Shown here in pieces: positions 8,186 through 17,574 of a DNA stretch of 64,000 bases. Numbering within the stretch: position 1 is the first letter of the stretch; each line of letters starts with the position of its first letter. This DNA is from Paenibacillus amylolyticus. GTDB lineage: Bacteria; Bacillota; Bacilli; Paenibacillales; Paenibacillaceae. A program made the position numbers and the translations under genes. The notes under the pieces are model-generated. The model did not search any database. It saw only the letters and a list, made by a program, of their open reading frames with translations, and was not told the DNA's origin. The stretch is from the NCBI RefSeq assembly GCF_029689945.1, contig NZ_CP121451.1:310001-374000 (forward strand). The letters are read 5' to 3'.

Positions 8186-9941
8186 CGTCCTCTCTGATCC
8201 AAGGTATGCTGATCGATACTACAGTTCCTGATCCGGGCTTGCTGCTCATCACCATTCCACCTTCATCGCCGAAGGTCAGTCTGATTCGTTCCTGAATGTT
8301 AGATAACCCAATGCCCTGTCCTCTTGTCTGAATACGTCCTTCATGCAGTTGTTCCAGGAATTCCGGTGTCATTCCCGGGCCATCGTCCTCGACTTCAATC
8401 ATCACCTTATCTCCATCTGCTCTCGCCCGAATACGGATACGGCAAGGGTCAATGCTTGGTTCGAGTGCATAATGTATGGCGTTCTCCACCAAAGGCTGTA
8501 ATGTTAACTTGGGAATCCGAGCCGTTCCCACCTCTGGGGCAATCTCCATGTCGAAATCCAGTCTTTCCTCAAAACGGGTGCGCTGAATGGTCACGTAACT
8601 GCGGACAATGTCCAGCTCTCTTTCCAGTGTGATCCACTTCTCGGACATATTCACAGAGCTGCGCAGCAGAAATCCGAGAGCCTCGACCATTTCCGAGATC
8701 TGTCGTTGCTTCTGTACTTTAGCGAGCCAGTTAATCGATTCCAGCGTGTTGTATAGAAAATGTGGATTAATCTGCGCCTGAAGCGCTTTCAATTCAGTCT
8801 CACGAATCACCAGTTGCTTGGCATAATTCTCATCAATCAACTCGCGTATTCGTTGAAGCATCATCTTGAATGTTCGATGCAGCAGCCCAACCTCATTCTG
8901 GGGCGATATCGGAACATTGCCGAGAGCAGCCTCCTCCAGTTTATCCAGATCACCTTTTTCGATATTACGCATTTTTTTGATCAACTGCGCAATCGGATGG
9001 GTAATACTGCGAGAGAATCTCGCTCCAATGATCAGTGCTGCCAGAAAAATCATGATGAAGATCACCGTAACCAACTGTTTGACAAACTGGATCTGTTTAA
9101 ACATCTGGTCATAGGGGGTGGTGTACAAATAGGTCCAATCCGTATAGGAAGAGTGAGCACGCGCTACAAAGTGTCTCCCCTGCTCCAGCATGGCAATTCC
9201 ATAGGGCTGGGTGCGTTTCAGTTCTGACTCAATCTCCGCTTCGCTGACGGCTGATTCTGTAGGATAGATCACTTCTTTTCCATCGGTAATCAGTAGTTGG
9301 GAGTCCTCAGCCGGTTCTTGCATCTGATCCTGTACAATTCGGTCCAGCCGTACACGGATGATCAGTGTGCCCAGGTCCTCCAACGTAAATGCTCCGCCAA
9401 TAAAGGATTTCACCTGTCGGACCGACAAGAGTCGGGACTGTTTATCCCCACTGGTATGCCAGGCATTGGAGCCAGAGTATTGCTGTCCCAGTGCAACCAG
9501 TTCCTTTTGCTTCGACTCTGAAATGCCCTCCCGATTGCCTGCGGCCATAACGTTATTATCATTATCTATAAATAACATGGAATAGACGTATTTTTCGGAA
9601 CCTGCGTAAGCGACTAACCTGTTGGTAATCTTTTTACGCAATCCATTTTTCTCATAACCCGTTTCGACCTTTTTCAATTGGAGCAGATATTGCTGAAGCG
9701 GCTCATCCGACATGACCTTGAAGGAGAGGTTGGAAATCTCACGCAGTTGATTCTCAATGCCTACGGAAGACATATTGAGGACTTGAGAGGATTTTTCGTA
9801 AATCTGACGGTCGTAGATACTGAATACATATCGGAGTACGGACGCATAAAACGTAAAGCTGATCAACATCAAAAGTCCGATGAGAAGAATCGTTTTGTGA
9901 TGGATCGGCAATGTAGTGAAAGCGTTTTTAATTTTGCTCAT
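8154..9941 (-). CDS. yesM: Sensor histidine kinase (YesM-like)
   Basis: 595 residues. Membrane helices at about 18-41 and 287-308 flank a 245-residue extracellular sensor domain. A HAMP-like linker follows, then a His_kinase (PF06580) core with phospho-acceptor His394 in NPHFLYNTLESINWL. The ATPase motifs are N-box VENAI at 485, EDDGPGMTP near 518 and GQGIGLSNI near 541. It phosphorylates the overlapping YesN regulator. ATG at 9941 has AAAGGAG upstream. A second cre-like sequence lies inside the first codons (9917-9930, 13 of 14 consensus matches). Confidence 0.89.
   Translation of the reverse strand: MSKIKNAFTTLPIHHKTILLIGLLMLISFTFYASVLRYVFSIYDRQIYEKSSQVLNMSSVGIENQLREISNLSFKVMSDEPLQQYLLQLKKVETGYEKNGLRKKITNRLVAYAGSEKYVYSMLFIDNDNNVMAAGNREGISESKQKELVALGQQYSGSNAWHTSGDKQSRLLSVRQVKSFIGGAFTLEDLGTLIIRVRLDRIVQDQMQEPAEDSQLLITDGKEVIYPTESAVSEAEIESELKRTQPYGIAMLEQGRHFVARAHSSYTDWTYLYTTPYDQMFKQIQFVKQLVTVIFIMIFLAALIIGARFSRSITHPIAQLIKKMRNIEKGDLDKLEEAALGNVPISPQNEVGLLHRTFKMMLQRIRELIDENYAKQLVIRETELKALQAQINPHFLYNTLESINWLAKVQKQRQISEMVEALGFLLRSSVNMSEKWITLERELDIVRSYVTIQRTRFEERLDFDMEIAPEVGTARIPKLTLQPLVENAIHYALEPSIDPCRIRIRARADGDKVMIEVEDDGPGMTPEFLEQLHEGRIQTRGQGIGLSNIQERIRLTFGDEGGMVMSSKPGSGTVVSISIPWIREDDDDVQSDARR
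9917..9930. promoter_or_regulatory. cre-like site inside the yesM start region
   Basis: TGAAAGCGTTTTTA differs from the cre consensus at one position. It lies 11-24 bases inside the coding sequence, a position known for some CcpA roadblock sites. It could also be chance in an AT-rich stretch. Confidence 0.35.
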
Positions 9942-10106
9942 TCTAAGCGCTCCTTTGGCTTGCGAAGGGTGCTGTCATATTATGCATTAGTGGTTGTATT
10001 GTAAGTTATTTTCATATTTACACATCCATTGGTCATCTGACAAGATATATTTATGCAACATTTCAGGTCATCAGAGATGGTATACATCTGTGTCAGCAAG
10101 TCAAAA

Positions 10107-10160
10107 AGAACACAAAACAGCCAGAATACCTTGAACAGATCAAGGCATTCCGGCTGTTAA
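10107..10160 (-). terminator. Strong hairpin terminator after the GDSL esterase gene
   Basis: On the minus strand AACAGCCGGAATGCCTTGA pairs with TCAAGGTATTCTGGCTGTT around a five-base loop, followed by TTGTG. A long, nearly perfect stem. Confidence 0.8.
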
Positions 10161-10189
10161 ATCACATCATGCTATGGCATGAAATGACC

Positions 10190-11512
10190 TTACGGATTAA
10201 CAAATACAGTTCTCAGTTTCGCTACATATTGCACATCAAAGCCAAGACCTTCTGCCACCATGGCAAGGGGTACATAGGTTTTAGACTCTTTGCCTACCTT
10301 ATTCAAAAATGCAGGTGTATCCACGGTAACCGATGCTCCATTTACCTTCACAGCGTTGGCACCAATCTTCACAGCAACCTTGCGGTCTCCATATGTAATG
10401 GTTGCGGTTGAAGTCTTGTTATCCCATACCGTTGTAGCACCGACAGCATTCACGATATCTTGGATCGCCACAAAGTTTTTGCCGTTACGGATAATTGGTT
10501 TGTACGGTGTATTCAAGGTTTTGCCACTCACGATAATATTCATTGGTTCACCTGTGGCAGGTGCAGTCAGCTTGGTGTAATCTCCCCAGATCGTTTTGGC
10601 AAATACTTCGGCAATGGCCGCATATCCGAATTGATTCGGGTGGAAATCACGATCTTTGATCATATGAGTCATCGTGCCTTCACCGCCAACAAACTCTTTG
10701 GCCACGTGTGCGACTTTGACATTAGTACCTTGAGCAGAGAATTTCGCTGCGATTCCATCAATCGTCTGTGTGAAGCCTTGGGAAGCCTCCATCAGTTTCG
10801 CATAGAGTGCCTTGCCTGCTACTTCTGGCATCGGGTTATACTGGTCTGCGATGACTATTGTAGCTGTCGGATTAATTTCATGGATCGTATTAATCGTTGC
10901 AGTAACATTGTCTGTATATGTTGCAAGTAATTCTTTTAACTTTCCTTGCAACTCCTGATCACTCAGTTTGTCTGCTGTACCGAGGAGCTCCGATACATCA
11001 TTTCCCCCAATGGTAATTGCAACCAGATTAGCCTGTGCTACACTCTCCCGGATTGCGGCAGTGTTGGCTCCGATCTGTCCCGCTCTTGGATCAGGAAGGC
11101 TTGGTTGAATGGCATCAGAAGTCAGCGTTTTGCCATCCTTCATTGCAGTAGTGAAGTTTTTCAGGCCACTGGTTTTCAATCCGGCAATCCCGTAGTTGTC
11201 CACCTGTGTACGTCCATGCAACAAACCTTGCTCCTGCAGACGTTCTACATAACCATAAGGCAACTCTTTCGTGTTGGGCTCATAACCTACTGTTATGGAA
11301 TCTCCCAATGTGACGATGCGGAACTCCTTGGTTACAGCTACTGCATCTTTCTTCGCAGTCAGCGAAGCCTCATTCGTACCCGCTGGCAATACACTTGTTT
11401 TGGTGTCAGCAGCGTGTGCGGGCAATGCAGAAGATGTGAAGAGCAGCATTCCTGCCAACATGCTCACCGTTAAACCGGCAGCCGTATTTTCCCATATACG
11501 TTTACGCTTCAT
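10190..11512 (-). CDS. Secreted SGNH/GDSL lipase-esterase with C-terminal copper-amine-oxidase-like domain
   Basis: 440 residues from the ATG at 11512. An in-frame GTG at 11524 exists but overlaps the ribosome site AAAGGAG, which is well spaced for the ATG. A classical signal peptide ends at about residue 34 (ALPAHA). The SGNH domain has VTLGDSIT (Ser71), a NYGIAGLKT block, ITIGGNDV and DRDFHPNQFGY with the catalytic Asp and His. The last 110 residues form a copper-amine-oxidase N-terminal-like (PF07833) domain, common in secreted Paenibacillus proteins and thought to mediate surface attachment. Substrate unknown; it is transcribed separately from the yes locus. Confidence 0.85.
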   Translation of the reverse strand: MKRKRIWENTAAGLTVSMLAGMLLFTSSALPAHAADTKTSVLPAGTNEASLTAKKDAVAVTKEFRIVTLGDSITVGYEPNTKELPYGYVERLQEQGLLHGRTQVDNYGIAGLKTSGLKNFTTAMKDGKTLTSDAIQPSLPDPRAGQIGANTAAIRESVAQANLVAITIGGNDVSELLGTADKLSDQELQGKLKELLATYTDNVTATINTIHEINPTATIVIADQYNPMPEVAGKALYAKLMEASQGFTQTIDGIAAKFSAQGTNVKVAHVAKEFVGGEGTMTHMIKDRDFHPNQFGYAAIAEVFAKTIWGDYTKLTAPATGEPMNIIVSGKTLNTPYKPIIRNGKNFVAIQDIVNAVGATTVWDNKTSTATITYGDRKVAVKIGANAVKVNGASVTVDTPAFLNKVGKESKTYVPLAMVAEGLGFDVQYVAKLRTVFVNP

Positions 11513-11562
11513 TCGGGTTAACACTCCTTTTCGAGAATCTATAATTACACTTATTGTAAGTA

Positions 11563-11768
11563 TTCAAAAAGGACGGTTTTCAGTACCGAGAAGATGGGAT
11601 GAAGCTAGAAATGGAGTAGCGGAGCGTAGATAGTGCTACGTGAGCAACTACAATGTTTCCGAAGGAAACATACTTCGTAAGCCTCCCGCTTATTTCGGCT
11701 GAATTCCATATTCGATGCTGATGATGCCTATTAGGCATCCTTGGTAATCAAAAGCGGACTTTTTGAAC
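11563..11768. repeat. Interspersed repeat family A, long copy (terminal inverted repeats)
   Basis: The element is bounded by TTCAAAAAGGACGG and CGGACTTTTTGAAC, imperfect inverted repeats of about 14 bases. The two end segments recur in reverse orientation, without the middle, at 44793-44867. No open frame of note. The structure resembles a MITE or a mobile intergenic repeat. Confidence 0.7.
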
Positions 11769-11875
11769 AACCTCACTAATATATAGTAGATCGGTCATTG
11801 GAATGACATCTATTCGTGTTACTCTATTCTATCATTTTAAAGTAGGCGCTGTCTTCTCTGCTGAAGCGCGCATGA

Positions 11876-11909
11876 AATAACAGACTCCCTGATCGGGAGC
11901 CTGTTATTG
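11876..11909. terminator. Bidirectional hairpin downstream of the 96-residue gene
   Basis: AATAACAG and CTGTTATT flank a second stem ACTCCC/GGGAG(c) around TGAT. Located 32 bases past the stop of the minus-strand gene at 11941. Confidence 0.65.
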
Positions 11910-11940
11910 GTGAAGCACAATGTTGACGTTCAGTGATTCA

Positions 11941-12231
11941 TTAAGATTGCGGTTTATCCGAGTCCTCAGAATTCGAATGCCCCTTGTCGCTCTCTGGTTT
12001 ATTCCCGGCAGCTCGCTCCAGATATCGATCATAACGCTCATCCAATTCGCGTGCCATCTTTCGGAACTTTAACGTTTCCTCGACAATTGGATCATGTTCT
12101 GTCTGAATTCGCACTTCATATTTGGGAGGAATCAGCTGGCGTTCACGCTGATCGGTGTCGCCGGACTCTTCCATGTCCCCTTCCGTCAGCATATCACTGA
12201 GCCGTCGTTCCAGTTCTTTGGATTCATCCAT
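11941..12231 (-). CDS. Hypothetical acidic/charged protein, 96 residues
   Basis: Start taken as the ATG at 12231, eight bases after AAAGGAG; the open frame extends upstream to 12258 without a better signal. The protein is highly charged, with an N-terminal ESKELERRLSDML segment and a central helix ETLKFRKMARELDERYDRYLE of coiled-coil character. The tail is rich in Ser, Asp and Lys. No membrane segment or signal. I do not recognise the family. Confidence 0.6.
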   Translation of the reverse strand: MDESKELERRLSDMLTEGDMEESGDTDQRERQLIPPKYEVRIQTEHDPIVEETLKFRKMARELDERYDRYLERAAGNKPESDKGHSNSEDSDKPQS

Positions 12232-12303
12232 TGTTCTCGCTCCTTTAATTAAAGTCATACTTGAATTAACTGTAATATTGTATTTTCACTTCGTGTACAG
12301 AAC

Positions 12304-12414
12304 CATCTTCCGATCGCTGTTATCCCCAGATTTCTTTGATTCCCTTTTCCAAGGGAGAAATCTGGGGATAAGGCGAGCACTTCGTTTCTTCAGATGCTTT
12401 CTGTCCCCTCCGTT
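12304..12414. repeat. Interspersed repeat family B, copy 1
   Basis: Contains CGATCGCTGTTATCCCCAGA followed by a long hairpin (AGATTTC ... GAAATCTGGGGATAA) and ends in CTGTCCCCTCCGTTA. Related copies are at 23890-24011 (reverse) and 61663-61818. All lie in intergenic DNA. Confidence 0.75.
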
Positions 12415-12459
12415 AATGTACAATTACAGTTTATTAAATCATGGATGAGTTGAATAAAC

Positions 12460-13331
12460 TCACTCCAGACCAGTAGCCTTCGCTTCCTTCAGCACATCCG
12501 TCAGTGCATCATGGATTTTGCCATTACTGGCAACGACATGATTCACAGAGAGTTGGTATGGCGTTCCGATGGTATCGGTCACCTTGCCGCCGGATTCTGC
12601 AACCAGCAGCGCACCTGCCGCTATATCCCACGGCTTCAGGCCAACTTCGGTGTAGGCGCTGAGACGTCCTGCGGCAACATACGCCAGATGGAGAGCGGCA
12701 GATCCGCCTGCACGCAAATTACGAACTTGCGGAGCCAGCGCCTGTACAGCGGCCATATTCAAGGGCAACGCAAAGGTTGTATCTGCCGGGAATCCAACCG
12801 CAATCAGGCTCTGGGCCAGTTTCTGTTCACCAGATACTTGCATCCGGTTGCCGTGGACGTAAGCTCCTTTACCTTTTTCCGCAACAAACATCTCATCACG
12901 GGAAGGGTCGTAAATTGCGCCAACAATGATTTCACCATTGTGAGCCAATGCGATGGACACGGAATAAAAGGGAATCCATGTACGAAGTTCGTCGTTCCAT
13001 CCACCGGATCAACAATCCAGAGGAACTCTTCTTCCTCCGCCTCTTTCAGTGCTTTTGCTGAAGCTTCCGGTCCCGGCTCAACGCCTTCTTCACCCAGAAT
13101 GGCATGGTGAGGGAAATGCGTGAGAATCAGGCGGCGAATCATCTGCTCCGCTCCTTTATCCACTTCGGTTACCAGATCCTGCGGTGAATATTTGGTGCCT
13201 GGTTCGGTTACCGTCCCAAGACGGCTTTTGATCCATTCGCCAGCTTTGGAAGCTGCATTAATAGCAACGGCAGTATAGCTTTTGCTTGTCACGACATAAG
13301 GTATCTTTTCCTTCTCATTCAAAGCGTTCAC
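12460..13331 (-). CDS. Inositol monophosphatase family protein (frameshifted at 12966-12969)
   Basis: The two halves together give a complete Mg-dependent inositol-monophosphatase fold of about 290 residues. The N-terminal half has GEEGVEPG and the metal site WIVDPVDGTTNFVHG. The C-terminal half has VGLKPWDIAAGALLVAESGG. The reading frame slips between FVHGFPF and YSVSIALAHNG; adding one A to the four-A run at 12966-12969 (plus strand) restores it, so a sequencing error is likely. The start is GTG at 13331 with a weak ribosome site; a TTG three codons later is possible. Substrate may be inositol phosphates or another sugar phosphate. Confidence 0.82.
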
Positions 13332-13429
13332 TCTACTTTCTATATCAATCTACGAAAAGTTGAAATACTTGTTAAAAGTATACGCCCCGCAAGTCGTAAA
13401 GTTTCTCGTTGCCCAAGCCCCTTTTGGCT

Positions 13430-14431
13430 CTACGGATGAATAATGACGGTAGACTCGTCCACCCACTCCACGCCCTCTTCGTGATAGAATGCCAGCTTCT
13501 GCATCAATTGCACAAGAGCCTCATCCTTGCGTTTGGCCTCAATCATCACGTCAAGCCTTGGGGTGTCTGCTGCGATATGACGCAGAAAGTCGAGCACAGG
13601 CTCTACCTCCACGCCATCCGCATGGCCTCGCACATCCTTTTCACTCTTCGGACTGGAGACATGGATTTTGGGCGGCAATGGCTGATCAGCCGGTGAATCT
13701 GCCTGGGCAAGCGGTGACTGCCAGGTCTTCAGAATATCAGGCCACAGATCCCAGGGTTGTTCTCCTTCGTTGTTCACCCACTGGTGATGGATATCCAGTA
13801 CCATAGGCAATCCCAGGCGCTGGCATACGGCCAGTGTCTCGGGCGCATTGAACGTTTTGTCATCATTTTCGAGTGTCAATCGCTCCTGGATGTCCCGATC
13901 CAGCTTCAAAAAGTTCTCTTCAAAACGGAGTGCCGCCGAAGGCTTGTCTCCATATGCACCACCAATATGTATATTGTTCTTGGCAGTGGCATTCAGCCCC
14001 ATGGCATCCAGCATCCGGACATGATGGCGAAGGTCGCGAATCGAGTTGTGCAGAACTTGCTCGCGAGGTGTACTAAGTACGGTAAAATGATCCGGATGAA
14101 AGGACACACGCATATGATTTTCCTTCACAAAATCACCAATGGCCGCAAAGTCCTGCTTCAATGCCGGAAACGGGTCCCAGTCAATCAGGTCCTCGTGTGT
14201 TGCCAGTGGAATCAATTTGGAAGAGAAGCGATATACATGAATATGGCTGCCCTTATTGTGCCTGAGCAAACGTAATGTATTGTGCAGGTTCTCGGCTGCA
14301 ATCCGTTCGAGCTTGCGGATCGCTGCCTCCCTGTCATCGATTTTGTTAAAACTCGACATGGTCATCGTCCGGGAAGGTGAGGCGTTCTCTATAAGCACGG
14401 ACATGGCCACGTAACCAAAGCGTACGAGCAT
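13430..14431 (-). CDS. uvsE: UV damage endonuclease UvsE/UvdE
   Basis: 333 residues with a TIM-barrel fold. It begins with VRFGYVAMS, has RFSSKLIPLATHEDL near residue 69, VSFHPDHFTVLSTP near 109, NIHIGGAYGDK near 152, and LDIHHQW near 213. These supply the conserved His/Asp/Glu ligands of the metal site. It nicks DNA 5' to UV photoproducts and starts an excision-repair route independent of UvrABC. In sporeformers it contributes to UV survival. ATG at 14431 with GAGAGGAAG upstream. It stands alone between an unrelated phosphatase and an unknown gene. Confidence 0.92.
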   Translation of the reverse strand: MLVRFGYVAMSVLIENASPSRTMTMSSFNKIDDREAAIRKLERIAAENLHNTLRLLRHNKGSHIHVYRFSSKLIPLATHEDLIDWDPFPALKQDFAAIGDFVKENHMRVSFHPDHFTVLSTPREQVLHNSIRDLRHHVRMLDAMGLNATAKNNIHIGGAYGDKPSAALRFEENFLKLDRDIQERLTLENDDKTFNAPETLAVCQRLGLPMVLDIHHQWVNNEGEQPWDLWPDILKTWQSPLAQADSPADQPLPPKIHVSSPKSEKDVRGHADGVEVEPVLDFLRHIAADTPRLDVMIEAKRKDEALVQLMQKLAFYHEEGVEWVDESTVIIHP

Positions 14432-14585
14432 GGATTTCTTCCTCTCTGTTAGGGCGGAGAACCCCGGGGCATATTCTGCCGTCAGGATGTACCGTCACTG
14501 TATATAACCAAGTTTTACCCTAAAAGAGTGACCATAATCGTATTCTCACAAATCAGTCCATTCGATTCTCATTGACAGTCAGCAA

Positions 14586-14909
14586 CTATTCCTGTGCTTG
14601 CTCTCCAAAGAACATCTCATCCGCAAGGGCAGTCTGGATGCGTGATTCTTCCTCCGTCAACTTGCGGACGAGCTGCATCTCCACCTCCGTTACCTCTTGC
14701 CCCTGGAAGTTGATCTCTGCAATGGAAACCACGATCTTGACGATGGCTACAGCCACGTTATCCGGTGTGTATGCAATCACTTTCTGGCCGGTAGGAAATA
14801 CCCGGAAGCCCTGTTTGACCATTTTGCCGCGACCGTATTCAAGCAGTTCGAACAGCTCCTGCTCACTCTTGAATTTGCATACGGAATTGAATTCAGTCTG
14901 AAATCCCAT
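14586..14909 (-). CDS. Conserved-looking hypothetical protein, 107 residues
   Basis: Start set at the ATG at 14909, seven bases after AGGAGG; the open frame runs upstream to 14954 but only as an Arg-rich stretch overlapping the ddl end. The protein is soluble, mixed alpha/beta, with FKSEQELFELLEYGRGKM, a VFPTGQKVIAYTP segment and an acidic helical C-terminus. It starts 32 bases after the ddl stop and is probably co-transcribed with it. I do not recognise the family. Confidence 0.65.
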   Translation of the reverse strand: MGFQTEFNSVCKFKSEQELFELLEYGRGKMVKQGFRVFPTGQKVIAYTPDNVAVAIVKIVVSIAEINFQGQEVTEVEMQLVRKLTEEESRIQTALADEMFFGEQAQE

Positions 14910-14940
14910 GCATACCCCTCCTGATTCTTGTCGTCTTCGT

Positions 14941-16041
14941 CTACGCCTGTACACCGTTCTCGTAATTCAGAGCCTGCTTGCGGTTATAACGTTCCAATGC
15001 CAGCTCAATCATGCGATCCAGCAGCTCCGCATACGATACACCGGTCTCACGCCAAAGAAGTGGATACATGCTATATGGTGTGAAACCAGGCATGGTGTTA
15101 ACTTCATTAATAAGCAATGCGCCGTCATTTTTACGAATGAAGAAGTCTGCGCGTGAAATACCGTTGCCCTCAATCGCACGGAACGCCTGCAGAGCTGCCT
15201 CGCGAATGCGATCTGCGGCCTCTGGGTCCAGTGGAGCGGGGATCAGCATCTGTGATTGACCATCAATATACTTGGCTGCGTAGTCATAATACTCACCGGA
15301 GGATACGATCTCACCTGGAATCGAAGCCATTGGTTCGTCATTGCCGAGCACGCTGACCTCTACTTCACGTGCTTCAACGAACTCCTCAATAACAACCTTC
15401 GTATCATACCGCAGGGCGAACTCGACAGCTGTCTTCAGCTCATCGCGGTTACGCGCTTTGGAGATGCCTACACTGGAGCCCAGATTAGCCGGTTTGATAA
15501 AACATGGATACCCTAGCTGATCTTCGACCTGTACGATCATCTCGTGCTCTGTCTGCTTCCATTGTGTGGCGTTAAAATACGTGAAGGCACATTGGTCAAT
15601 GCCCGCCTGCGCGAACAGCTTTTTCATGACCACTTTGTCCATGCCGCCAGCCGAAGCCAGTACTCCTGCTCCTACATATGGCATATCCGCCATCTCGAAC
15701 ATGCCCTGAATGGTGCCATCCTCACCAAACGTACCATGCAGCAGAGGGAACATCACGTCCAGCGCTTCCGCTCCGCCATACAAACGGCCAAACAGTGCGT
15801 TCAGCGCATCCTGCGTTCCACCCGCGGATTGCTCCAGCTTCAAATCTTCAATCTGCGCGAACGGCGCATGCATGACAGGTCCTTTTTTCCACGTCCCCTG
15901 CTTGGAGATATAAAAAGGAACCAGTTCATACTTCTCGTAATCAAATGCGTTTGTTACAGCAAACGCCGTTTGCAGCGACACCTCATGCTCGCCTGATTTT
16001 CCGCCGTACACGACGCCTACTTTTAATTTATCCATACTCAT
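14941..16041 (-). CDS. ddl: D-alanine--D-alanine ligase
   Basis: 366 residues from the ATG at 16041, with GGAGGG five bases upstream; the second Met two codons later is also possible. Ddl features are VGVVYGGKSGEHEVS at the N-terminus, LHGTFGEDGTIQG near 90, PCFIKPANLGSSVGISK in the ATP-grasp domain, EVEVSVLG, and NEVNTMPGFTPYSMYP near the C-terminus. A YYDYAAKY segment carries the Tyr typical of D-Ala rather than D-Lac specificity. It makes the D-Ala-D-Ala dipeptide for peptidoglycan. The window also contains a VanY-like carboxypeptidase acting on such termini, about 5 kb away. Confidence 0.93.
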   Translation of the reverse strand: MSMDKLKVGVVYGGKSGEHEVSLQTAFAVTNAFDYEKYELVPFYISKQGTWKKGPVMHAPFAQIEDLKLEQSAGGTQDALNALFGRLYGGAEALDVMFPLLHGTFGEDGTIQGMFEMADMPYVGAGVLASAGGMDKVVMKKLFAQAGIDQCAFTYFNATQWKQTEHEMIVQVEDQLGYPCFIKPANLGSSVGISKARNRDELKTAVEFALRYDTKVVIEEFVEAREVEVSVLGNDEPMASIPGEIVSSGEYYDYAAKYIDGQSQMLIPAPLDPEAADRIREAALQAFRAIEGNGISRADFFIRKNDGALLINEVNTMPGFTPYSMYPLLWRETGVSYAELLDRMIELALERYNRKQALNYENGVQA

Positions 16042-16177
16042 GTGTACCCTCCGATTATCTGTCCCTGATGCTGTCATGCTTGCTGCTCAGCACCCTTGTT
16101 TTTCTGCTTGCGTTATCTGGTCTTATTTTACACGGAACTGGATGTCTGCGTCACCGCATCCCGAAAATCTTTCGTCA

Positions 16178-17197
16178 TCAAAACTCATCTGCAATATGAA
16201 AAAGCCGGTATACCGTCCGCTCCGTCCAAGCGTAAGAATCCCGGTAATCCCAAAATCGGTGACGGCTGCTAACCGTATGTGCGTTAACCAGCGGCATTCC
16301 CCCCGCATCAAACGCCGTTACAACGGTGCTGTGCTGGAACCGTCCATCTCCATCCCAATCATAGAGAATAACATCACCGAGCATCAATTGCTCAGGACGT
16401 TCCACTTCTATCGCAGTCAGACCCCAGCTGCTGCCTGACAAATAACGCTCCAGACTATTGGAGACTGCCCAGCTGTAACTCCACATTTCCGAGCCACCCA
16501 CATACCCTTTATACCACCAGCCAGCTTCTCTTCTACCAGTATAGTGGATGGGTGCGCCCCCTGCAAAGAGACATTGGGACACGTAATTGGTGCAATCCAC
16601 ATCAAATTCCTCAAATGCCGGATTCCCCGCATTCCACCATCGATCTGCATAGGCAACCGCCAGATCTCTGCGATATAACTGTTGCCGAGAGCTTCTTCCT
16701 TGACCGAGCACTTCCCGATTCAGCAACGGCCGATTCATCGCCTGTACAAAATCAGCTTGTTGAAACGGACGCCCTTCCCCAGCAGGGCGACGCTCCGGCA
16801 CTTCTCGCTCGACCCGTCCAATGCTCCATACACCACTCTGCCGCAGAAAGGTTAACCGCTCCCGCTCAATCCGGTCCTCCCGGTGGGTAATCCCGCTCTT
16901 CTCGTAGAACAGTCTGCTGTACAATTGTACATCCACCACCGCTTCTTCCTGCCCATCCATAAGCGTGCGCACAAGCTTGGCGCTGGTCTCACTGCGAAGA
17001 GGCACGGCGCGCCGCTTACGATACCATTCGTCCAGCCTTGCCATACGCTCTCCCCGTTCCACCACGAAGTCAGGATCGGTAACGATCCGCTCGCTGGTCT
17101 GTGGACGATAGTCGATCTCACAGCGATTGTACTGGTTCACGTAAGTATACAAGGCACTCTTCCATTCCCGTTCCAAGCCTGTGTCCCCCTTTGGCAT
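16178..17197 (-). CDS. Amidase domain (PF12671-like, Amidase_6) protein
   Basis: The C-terminal 170 residues carry the putative amidase/CHAP-like domain: FDVDCTNYVSQCLFAGG (catalytic Cys), QLMLGDVILYDWDGDGRFQHSTVV (His) and NAHTVSSRHR. The N-terminal half holds a helical region starting EWKSALYTYVNQYN, usual for this family. The start is uncertain: ATG at 17197 fits the family but has no clear ribosome site; in-frame ATG at 17248 and TTG at 17296 are alternatives. No signal peptide is visible. Probably a cell-wall or peptide amidase. Confidence 0.78.
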   Translation of the reverse strand: MPKGDTGLEREWKSALYTYVNQYNRCEIDYRPQTSERIVTDPDFVVERGERMARLDEWYRKRRAVPLRSETSAKLVRTLMDGQEEAVVDVQLYSRLFYEKSGITHREDRIERERLTFLRQSGVWSIGRVEREVPERRPAGEGRPFQQADFVQAMNRPLLNREVLGQGRSSRQQLYRRDLAVAYADRWWNAGNPAFEEFDVDCTNYVSQCLFAGGAPIHYTGRREAGWWYKGYVGGSEMWSYSWAVSNSLERYLSGSSWGLTAIEVERPEQLMLGDVILYDWDGDGRFQHSTVVTAFDAGGMPLVNAHTVSSRHRFWDYRDSYAWTERTVYRLFHIADEF

Positions 17198-17574
17198 GAG
17201 TACTGTCTGGAATATTTCATTGCGTAATATTAAGCTCCTACTATTCATATGAGAGGGTCTTCGGTTGTATGTACACGGCTCGGGAGGGAGACCCAAAATT
17301 CGGCAAATACAGGTACACCAGATATCTTATTCCTGCTCACTTCACGAAAACGCCTTCATCGGTTCAAAACATCGGTTCAAAAGCTTGCTTGATCAGGCAA
17401 AAAGACCTTTACGTACGGAGGTGAAAACGGTATACTTAAAACTAAAGTTATGATTATGAAATTACGTTTCATCTGATGAAACTAACGAACAAGAACACGG
17501 AACGATGAAGGCCTGTTCTTCACCTAAATGAACGTTTTCTTCATCTCACCGACACATCCCAAGGAGGTACATGT
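17198..17574. other. Intergenic region between divergent amidase gene and acnA
   Basis: About 370 bases. It holds the acnA leader, including a GGAGGTGAAAACG run near 17420 and an AAGAACA/TGTTCTT inverted repeat at about 17488-17520. No convincing gene, riboswitch or terminator was seen. Confidence 0.4.

Noticed and set aside
17420..17480. Leader peptide gene upstream of acnA
   Set aside because: A GGAGGTG run precedes short frames of eight to eleven codons, but starts are ambiguous and there is no attenuator hairpin.
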